Of a stretch of DNA of 6,817 nucleotides, positions 6,405 through 6,817 are shown piece by piece. This DNA is from DATEHQ01 sp035279525. GTDB lineage: Bacteria; Chloroflexota; Dormibacteria; Dormibacterales; Dormibacteraceae. The notes under the pieces are model-generated. The model ran no database searches, had not been told where the DNA came from, and saw only the letters and a list, made by a program, of their open reading frames with translations. The position numbers were made by a program, and so were the translations under genes. The first letter of the stretch is position 1, and each line of letters starts with the position of its first letter. The stretch lies in the NCBI GenBank assembly GCA_035279525.1, contig DATEHQ010000040.1:1-6817 (forward strand), in the 5' to 3' direction.

Positions 6405-6468
6405 GGTCTTCCCCGCTGGGCGGGGAAGTACCGGCCGAAGGCCGGGGATGGGGCCATGGTGAAGAGGG
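6405..6468 (+). repeat. 64-bp double-hairpin direct repeat, copy 2
   Basis: Same orientation as copy 1 and 183 bases downstream of it. Hairpin A pairs 6408-6415 with 6421-6428, and here the loop change adds a ninth C-G pair leaving a TGG loop. Hairpin B is 6431-6436 with 6440-6445. Three of the four differences from copy 1 lie in the loop of hairpin A and one in the tail; every stem base is identical. This suggests that the structure, not just the sequence, is kept, or that the duplication is recent. Confidence 0.8.
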
Positions 6469-6533
6469 TGTCGAGATTGGGCCGGAAGGCGCTCGATCGG
6501 GACCAGGGTGAACTTCGTTTGGGAAAGATTTAC

Positions 6534-6562
6534 TGGATAATAGAACGTTCGTTTGGTACAAT
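6534..6562 (+). promoter_or_regulatory. Promoter of the DUF222 gene, apparently leaderless
   Basis: TACAAT at 6557-6562 matches the -10 consensus at five of six positions. TGGATA at 6534-6539, 17 bases upstream, matches the -35 at four of six. The predicted transcription start falls at about 6569, which is the A of the gene's ATG, so the mRNA would have no leader. No Shine-Dalgarno sequence is present before that ATG, which agrees. Confidence 0.6.
6542..6555. promoter_or_regulatory. LexA-like (SOS) box inside the promoter spacer
   Basis: AGAACGTTCGTTTG fits the Gram-positive/actinobacterial LexA pattern CGAACRNRYGTTYG at 12 of 14 positions, with GAAC and GTTT half-sites four bases apart. It fills most of the gap between the -35 and -10 of the DUF222 promoter, a position where a bound repressor would block RNA polymerase. 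Several 13E12-family genes of Mycobacterium tuberculosis are known LexA targets, which makes this reading more plausible. One half-site is imperfect and the lineage's own LexA motif is unknown, so it remains a prediction. Confidence 0.5.
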
Positions 6563-6568
6563 GGTCTC

Positions 6569-6817
6569 ATGCCAGGCGAACTCGAGATGCTGGAACAGGC
6601 AGCCCGCCTTTTCGGCCGCCAGGCGGACGACCGGAGCGTAGATCCCCGCCGGCTGCGCTCGGTCATCGACCTGCTGGAAGGCAAGTTCGCCTCGGTGGTC
6701 AGGACGCTGACTCGGGAGGGCGACCTGCTCGGCCACTCCCCGGTCTCCTGGGTGGCGGAGAACTGCCGGATGTCTCCCAGCTCGGCCTCCGACCGCCTTT
6801 GCGTCGGCCGCGAGCTG
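6569..6817 (+). CDS. DUF222 / 13E12-family protein (probable HNH endonuclease), N-terminal part, cut by window end
   Basis: The frame from ATG 6569 runs 83 codons to the window edge without a stop. Its N-terminal helices (MLEQAARLF, DPRRLRSVIDLLEGKFASVVRTL) are followed by GHSPVSWVAENCRMSPSSA, DRLCVGREL at residues 55-83. The W-x3-NC-x-MS...A..RL.VG..L pattern is characteristic of the DUF222 domain of 13E12-repeat proteins. These usually carry a C-terminal HNH nuclease motif, which would lie beyond position 6817 and cannot be confirmed. Such genes occur in many copies in actinobacteria and related high-GC genomes; their role is not settled, and mobile-intron-like or DNA-damage functions have been suggested. 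The start is supported by a promoter whose start point coincides with the ATG and by the LexA-like box in it. It is transcribed separately from the GH18 gene. Confidence 0.8.
   Translation, partial: MPGELEMLEQAARLFGRQADDRSVDPRRLRSVIDLLEGKFASVVRTLTREGDLLGHSPVSWVAENCRMSPSSASDRLCVGREL

Larger units (their letters stand above)
6195..6568. other. Gene-free interval holding repeats and a promoter
   Basis: These 374 bases between the GH18 stop and the DUF222 start contain no convincing gene on either strand. They hold the 13-bp array, both double-hairpin repeats, and the promoter with LexA-like box. The 119 bases between the two 64-bp copies (6286-6404) are purine-rich on the plus strand and include a small TTGCC/GGCAA hairpin (6360-6373). 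An ATG-started frame of 40 codons (6273-6395) is present but starts inside repeat copy 1 and is probably not a gene. Confidence 0.7.

Noticed and set aside
6199..6468. CRISPR array
   Set aside because: Only two 64-bp copies with internal hairpins and a 119-base gap, plus contiguous 13-bp units; there are no regular short spacers and no cas genes.
6456..6641. 61-codon plus-strand frame starting in repeat copy 2
   Set aside because: It runs through the promoter and into the DUF222 gene in another frame, and its start belongs to the repeat.

Overview
The window is GC-rich, densely coded bacterial DNA with strong G/C preference at third codon positions and several GTG starts. Its best lineage clues are the DUF222 (13E12-type) gene starting at the right edge, a near-leaderless and an apparently leaderless promoter, and a secreted GH18 protein with cysteine-paired repeats. 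I infer a soil-type high-GC lineage such as Candidatus Dormibacterota or another Chloroflexota/Actinomycetota relative. The phylum is a guess from gene style, not a demonstrated assignment.

Left part (1-3722): a surface-glycan biosynthesis locus. The C-terminal part of a DegT/DnrJ/EryC1/StrS sugar aminotransferase runs in from the left and overlaps by 4 bases a Gfo/Idh/MocA sugar dehydrogenase. Such a pair typically oxidises a nucleotide sugar and then aminates the resulting keto group. Facing them on the minus strand is an O-antigen ligase/polymerase-family membrane protein (Wzy_C type), whose 3' end overlaps the dehydrogenase by 51 bases. Divergent from it is a GT4-like glycosyltransferase. 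Together they look like modification, transfer and polymerisation/ligation steps of a cell-surface polysaccharide or glycoprotein glycan.

Middle part (3723-6194): a gene under its own clear sigma-70-type promoter encodes a 794-residue secreted protein. It has a signal peptide, a GH18 (chitinase-like) catalytic domain with the expected catalytic Glu, and four tandem repeats of about 95 residues, each with a Cys pair and a YRFW core.

Right part (6195-6817): 374 bases without a convincing gene contain a three-fold 13-bp repeat and two 64-bp direct repeats, each forming two adjacent hairpins. They are followed by a promoter with a LexA-like box between its -35 and -10 elements. It appears to drive a leaderless DUF222/HNH-type (13E12 family) gene that is cut by the window end.

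I see no CRISPR array, rRNA, tRNA or transposase. The least-explained items are the hairpin-bearing repeat pair, the repeat-bearing GH18 protein, the LexA-like leaderless promoter, and the missing conventional start codon of the ligase gene.
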